A program made the translations under genes and the position numbers. Positions 39,701 to 46,700 of a stretch of DNA of 64,000 nt are shown here, piece after piece. The notes beneath the pieces are model-generated. The model saw nothing but the letters and a program-made list of their open reading frames with translations. It ran no database searches and had not been told where the DNA came from. This DNA comes from Schistosoma haematobium. Taxonomy: Eukaryota; Platyhelminthes; Trematoda; Strigeidida; Schistosomatidae. Positions within the stretch are counted from its first letter, which is position 1; each line of letters starts with the position of its first letter. The stretch lies in assembly GCF_000699445.3 (NCBI RefSeq), contig NC_067196.1, positions 24,321,116-24,385,115 on the forward strand, in the 5' to 3' direction.

Positions 39701-40667
39701 GTCTCAGAGTAGTAAAAGTAGCAACAGTATTGGTGATAATCGAAAAGGTTAAGCATCGAAGATGCGTTTCGAGAGAAAGTAAATCAGTGGAAAAAAAGTG
39801 AGGAAATTTAGCAACTCAATATTTAAGGAACGACAAACAATCAATGAAGCTGCACTATTGCTTTTTATCTTCTAAACCAATCTATGTACAATCTAAATGT
39901 GTATATAATTAATCCATTTTCTGAACATCTTATGATTATCGTTGAACTGTAATTGTTTTCTATTTCTTTCTGTTTTTCTATAAAGTTTAAATGTTGGTTA
40001 GTTAGTTCGATAATATCAGCTGAACATTTAGAAGACAGAATGGTTATTATGCAACGTGTTGCTGATCTGTTAGTTTACTTCGATAGTTTGAATAATTTAC
40101 AAGGTGTTCAAGAAGCCAAAGCTGCTTTATTGAGTTCTCCCGTATTTCGACTAAGTGAAACCTACGATGTATGTTGTCTATGATTTGAAAATTTTATTTT
40201 TTGATAGCTTCTGTTTGTATGTAAACATGACGATGATCTTAAATGTTTTAGTGATATATCTGTTGTATTTATTTATTTCCAGGCTTTAATCTCCAAATCA
40301 AAATGTCATTATCGTAACTTTTTTGAATCATTGCGTCAGTTCGTTCATGATGATAGCGCAAACGTTTATTTTACCGATTATCAAGAGAAATTGCATCGAA
40401 TTCATCCACCCGGTCTCCCGTTTATTGCAGTCGGGGATAAAACACAACTGATACATTTAGAATTGAAGCATCCTGATTGGGTAAATGCTTCTACATTGCC
40501 ATTTTCAACTGTACCAGATACACAGAATTCGAGTAGTGGTTGTTTGGTTAACTTTTGGAAGTGTCGTCAATTAGCTGAACTTGTTGAATATTATTTGTCT
40601 TTTCAACAAACTCCGTATAATTTCTCCATAAATAAGTCTATCCGCGTAAGTTCTTAATAGATGCTGG

Positions 40668-40710
<43 letters not shown>

Positions 40711-43700
40711 TCGTTCTTTTATAAATCTCAGATAAGTGTTCACTTGTGTAAGTGACCACTACAGTTACCAACCTCACGAACATTCCTGCTCATCACTATC
40801 TGTAACTTTTCTCATTGTAAACTCTCAGTGTCCTTATGTTAAATATATTGTAACCTACAAAGCTTTTCTAACTTTCTACTGATTATTTAAATAAAGCAAA
40901 TGTTATCCCTTGTTTGCTAGAACCTTAATTCTCACTGGGAGTAAAAGCTTTCAGTATTGTAATTTTTTCATCAAATTGAACAACAAGTCAAATTATCATG
41001 GACTTTTTTATTTTGACACTTTGTATGTGAAGAAAAATCTTCATAAGAGTAGTTATGCATTTGATATGTAGCCTAGTCATTTGATTTGATTCGTATAACG
41101 AATCTTTAGTTCTCTATCTACTTGAAATATTAGATTATCGTTATTTGGTAACCGTGTTTTATCACTGAGTATCGATAGTACTAATTCATATGGTATTCCC
41201 TTAGTGTTTTCTCCCAAATCTTTAATATTTCTGTTCTTTTATTAACTTGGGTAAATAATTTGGAGGTTTGGTGAGTTTGGTAGATATCAGATTCATCTAT
41301 AAATAAATGAATAAATATATATACCTTATTACTAATTCTTGAATATTCGTTTGGTTTTTAATACAGGGTTTCCTAGAGACATTAAACCCATTGAATACAT
41401 GGGGTGTTGATAAAGAGAATTTATTTGACGATATTATGTATGAAAAATCTTTGAAAATTCAGCCTAAGCAATCTGATTCATTTTGTACAGTAAGTTCACT
41501 TTTTAAGTTAACAGTACGCTTAAAAACACGAATAACTCACATGTAATATAGGGTACATAATGTTAAGTACACCACTCAGTGTTAGTACTCATCAGTTTCT
41601 CGATATCTATATTGTTCAGTCATTTACTTTGATTTATTTTGTCTCTCTTAATTCAATACAATATCTTCTGAGATATAACGTCATTATGGTTTCGTTTGAA
41701 ATGGTGATTAAGATTTATATAGATTTTGCGAGAATAGTTATATGCTTTTTATGATTATGATAAACTGACAATTCATTTTTGTCTCTCTAGTTATCTATTA
41801 TGATTCATATTTTGTTTTTACTTACTGTTTACTATGTATGTTGTAAAATGAAAAAAGCTTTTTTAAAGCTATTAATAGAATTTTAGAATCTGAGCGTTTA
41901 GGTTTCTTTATTTATTGGCAGTTATTAATAGAATTTATTTGGAACGTTGATCGATTTGATGATACTTTCTCCCTGAGATTTTAATACTGACAATACTCAG
42001 TGCTGTTGTCAAGACCTACCATTTGATTATTTGACCCACAACTAAATTATTGTAAGTCTATATTGACTATTAAATGGTTTAAGGGAAGACAAAGAGTATA
42101 TACACCTACACCATAGTGGTCGATTCTTAGCCATGTCACACGGAGCCTCTAACGACTGGTTACGATAGTCACGCGTACCCCAACCAAGTAGTCTGCATCT
42201 ACCAACATGGCTCAGACCGGAAACTAGCGGCTTTATGGACTGATGGCATGTTTTGGTTTGGCCGCCTCAAACTTTCTTCCATCCGTCTCCTACACTAGTC
42301 AGCATTGCTCACCGTGGTAATCGGTAACTGGGCATACGTAATGAGTGATCCAACCATCTCAGTCGATGAATATTCACAACCTCATCAACCGATTTACCAC
42401 CATTTCCTAATATTCTGCACCTAACCTCACTATTACTTATCCGGAGATCCCTGAAGATGCGAGCAATATTTCTAAGATATCTGTGAACAAATACTAGTAA
42501 CTTACGAGTATCCTCTACTATTAATGGCCACATTTCGCAGCCGTAAATTAGAACAGAACGAACTGCTGCACAGTATACTCGTCCCTTAATTGATAGACGA
42601 ACATATCGCCTTTGCCATAGGTGACGTAAGTTGGCAAAAGCCAAACGAGCTTTTTGAATCCGTGTAGAGATTTCGTCAGACCAACCGATTGCGATTAATC
42701 AGACTTCTAATATAAGTGAAAATGTCGGTGCGATTGACTACTTTACTCCCTATCCTTAGTTCAGGTGTTGACACAGGCTTGTCCTGAAGCAACAATTTTC
42801 ATTGAAACGGGGTGAAGCTCTTGAACAAATTTAAACGTAGTTGTTTAATATCGAGATATTATCATTTAGTCATTCAAGGAGATAGTGAATTCCCTGTAAC
42901 TGATTAATAGAAAAAATATCATTGTATTTTCTACAATATAACTGTCATTTGAATATGACCTTCATACCGTGATAAATTTTGTCATTTATCACATGTCTTC
43001 ATTTTTTCCACACAAACTTATCAAATCTCTAATTTCAGGTATCCCGTGAACGTAATCTAAAGCCTGTAGAAATAAAAATCGCAGCTGCATTAAATCTTGT
43101 TCAACCGGATCCCAAGTTAACTGCTGAATCTCGGGAGTTTCGTAGTCTTCTTCAGATGATTTCTACTGTTACAAACCGTTCATCAACCCTAACTTCAACA
43201 TCCGAGAATCAATTTGTGAAAGAGTTTTCTAATATACCTGATAAAGCTGTTGAGCAGACAAGTGATAAGTCAAATACAGTTGCATCCTTAACATTAAATG
43301 ACCCTTTGTCATCTCTCCGAAATTCTAATGATAACTCATCTCTAATGTCTGATACTGACAAACGGTCAAGTCATTTGAAGCCCTTTTTAATGAGTGAGCT
43401 ATCAGATTACATTATCTTTAAGTTCATTAGGTTTATTGAATATTTTGAATTGATTAGTTTCTAAATAATAATTTTTCCAACATTTTAATACTTAATTTGT
43501 AATTTAAGATCACCTAAATATTTCTATTCCTAGGGAACTTAATTTGGGAATTTACCTTAAAACAAAATGTTTAAATCACTAACTTTTTTTCCAACTGACG
43601 ATTCACATTCACTAGGGGATGTTATCTATCCTTAAATTATAAATCTTCCGACAAATATTTTTTTGATAAAATTATAATAATTAATGAAATATTTATATAT

Positions 43701-46700
43701 ATTAATATACGTGGTACTTGAATGGTTAGGTACAGACTTTCTAATCTCTTTATAATTTCCAGAAATATTTTATCCTGAAGGGGCAAATAAAAGTAGGAAA
43801 GTCTGAAACGAGCTTCACTTTCAAGTTTAGTATGTGTGTAGAAAATAAAGATATTTATAGTATTTTATATGGCCTTGTGCTATTAGACACCTGTGGTTAG
43901 TTACAAAATCGGTAATCGTCCACTCAAATTATGACATAATTTGTCGTTTTCTAAAATTCTTTTAAAAGTGTAGATCTCGCTGATTGGTCAAAGTATTTTC
44001 AGCATTGTTCGAACGTTTGAAGACTATTTTTCGAAGAATTATTGTAGGCTGTCCACATATAATTAGTTATTAATGCTATTAGAAACAAAAGAATATATTT
44101 TCCTATATCATTACATAGGAAAACATATTCATCAGTTGAGATGGCTTGGACACGTGTTACGTATGCCCAACGACCGATTGCCTCGACGTACTATGTTCAG
44201 TGGTATAGGAGTAGGTTGGAAGACCAAAACATGGCACAAGTCCATGAAGTCACTGACAAGTGGACTGAGTCATGTTGGTAGGTGTAGACTACCTTGTTGG
44301 GGACCGCGAGATGATACCAACCGATGGCTAGAGACCTTGAATGACATGGCTCAGAATCGTTTGCAATGACGCAGGTGCATACACTCTTCGTGTTCTCCCA
44401 AATTCTAATCTTCTGAATTCTTTATGTCCCTTTTTTCGTCTTCCCAAATTTATTTCACTGTATTATACTCTTTAAATAACGTCTCCAAGCCCTAATCTTT
44501 CCGATAGCTGCTTATACTCTTGCTACCTCTACCACTACGGGATTTGAATCGACAACTGCATCTGTGTGCTAATGTGGTATGGCAACTCGAACTGATGTAC
44601 GTACGTACGTACGAAGTTCTACGTTGTTATTGACTAACTGACTGATATCATCACATGTTAATGAATTAGTTTAAATTGTTACTTTTGTAATATTTTACGT
44701 TATTCATATGTTTGAATAAGTTCAAATGATATTTTGTTGTTATTTCACTACGTTATCAATCAAATTGTACCTGAAGACACCTGTACTACTACTTCATCGT
44801 CATCACCTGAAACATTTCTTCACAATGATAGTTCTCAATTTACATCAGTCGATACTCTTCCCGTTAATGCTTATGTAAAAGGTGATAATGCACAAACTAT
44901 GTGCCTTTCTTCCCCACCGGCTCTACCTCCTCGAATTAGTAGGTCAATTCAGCGAAATGCGCATTCAGAACAGTTTAGCAATCCAATCGCAGCATTTCAA
45001 GAATCCTCTCATAGTGTGTCTAACTCCACGTTTTCAAACATCAGAGGTACGTTTATTAATATGATAAATGATCTCTTATTACATTGTTCATGTTTATGGG
45101 ATTTTGCAAATGCTAAATTTTCGCTGAGATTGGGATTTTAAAAGGGATATACACGTGTGTTTAGAATGAACAGAACTGTGTTTCCTCATGTGATTGCAAA
45201 ATTTCATTCAGCAGTCAGACAAATCTTTAGATAAAAAAGTGATTTTTTCTGGTTGTTGGTTTTTAGAAAAGTTCTTTTTTAAGGTGTGGAATTGCTAACC
45301 CCATGTTCAACATTCCCTCTTTATCTGAGTTTGGGACCGGTAGCAACTCAAGAAGGACTCTATGTGAACGACCTTCAGATAGTCTGTAATAATTTGACAT
45401 TTTATCCTCTAATATCGTCATATTGAGTTTAAAAGTGAAAGGAATTCGCATTTTCTGCATAAAATATCAAATGTTTAGGTTTTTGTCATCCTCTTTAATA
45501 ACAAAAAGTTAAGGTTTTTAAAATTTTCATGGTTTATGAACTTGTGTGATAGACACTGTCAAATGAAATGTTTAGGTAAACGTTTACATTAAGTACTTAT
45601 TGATGAAAGCACTTAGTTCTCATGTGGTAACGACTACTTTTGATCTATTTTCTATCAGTTTTAAGTATTGTTGAACAAGCTAATAAATAAGTTTTTCTAC
45701 CATTCTATTTGTTGCTAAATGATCCTAATTTATCTTGCTATTCATTTTGTTTAGTCAGAAGTATTGTCTACAAAGGATTCATCTTCTCCGATTATTTTCA
45801 GCGTACCGATGTCGTCCAATATATAGCGACTTAATAACTTTAATCATACATAGATATCTTAAGTTGATGATGCAATTAAATTGTTTCTCATAAGAGTGTG
45901 AAGTTAAAATAATATTACACAACTCTGACAAAAGTGATCCTCCCACATTACACATGAACTATAATCATACGAATTGTTTTCCATTATTTGTAGCGTTCAA
46001 AAGAAAAATGACGTATTCAATCAAATGATTATTTTTATTTTTATCAGTGCTATGATTGCACGATGTATATAATCTAACTGCATTTTACACTTATTCGACA
46101 GGTGCGGATAACCAGACATTATTGACACATACACACTTGGATAGGAAGTTGCACAACTCACAAGCTTACTATTAATATACATATTTATATCAGTTCAGGG
46201 TCATTTTCTTGATAGTAGCTTGATAACATAAGCTCTTACCATCCAACCATAGGTAAATTAACTAGCTATATATTAAAAATGGTAACATTTTGATTTCGTT
46301 CACACACTTAGAGATATTTACCGCGTTTACAGTTTCCATCGAACTGGTAAAAGAAGGGGAATAGCAACTATGAGAATTACGTAGCTTGTACAGGTGAACC
46401 AGGGATCATCAAATATTTCTTTATCTTATAGTCGATATCACAAACTGGTTTCAGTTAAACAACATTAAAAACAAAGGAGATTACTGGACATCTGTTTCGT
46501 CCTAATGTGGGACTTTTCGGGAGTGTCCATTCACGACCTCACTACTAGCTATCCAGTGCTTCCTGATTTTCAGTGATTGTCTGACTAAGACCTGTCTATG
46601 ATATTAACTATGAGGTTGCCAAAGTGATCTTTATAAACCCTTGTAATATTTTTGTTATTCATCTGTCTTTGTGGTCTTGGTACTAAAATGTATCAATTGC

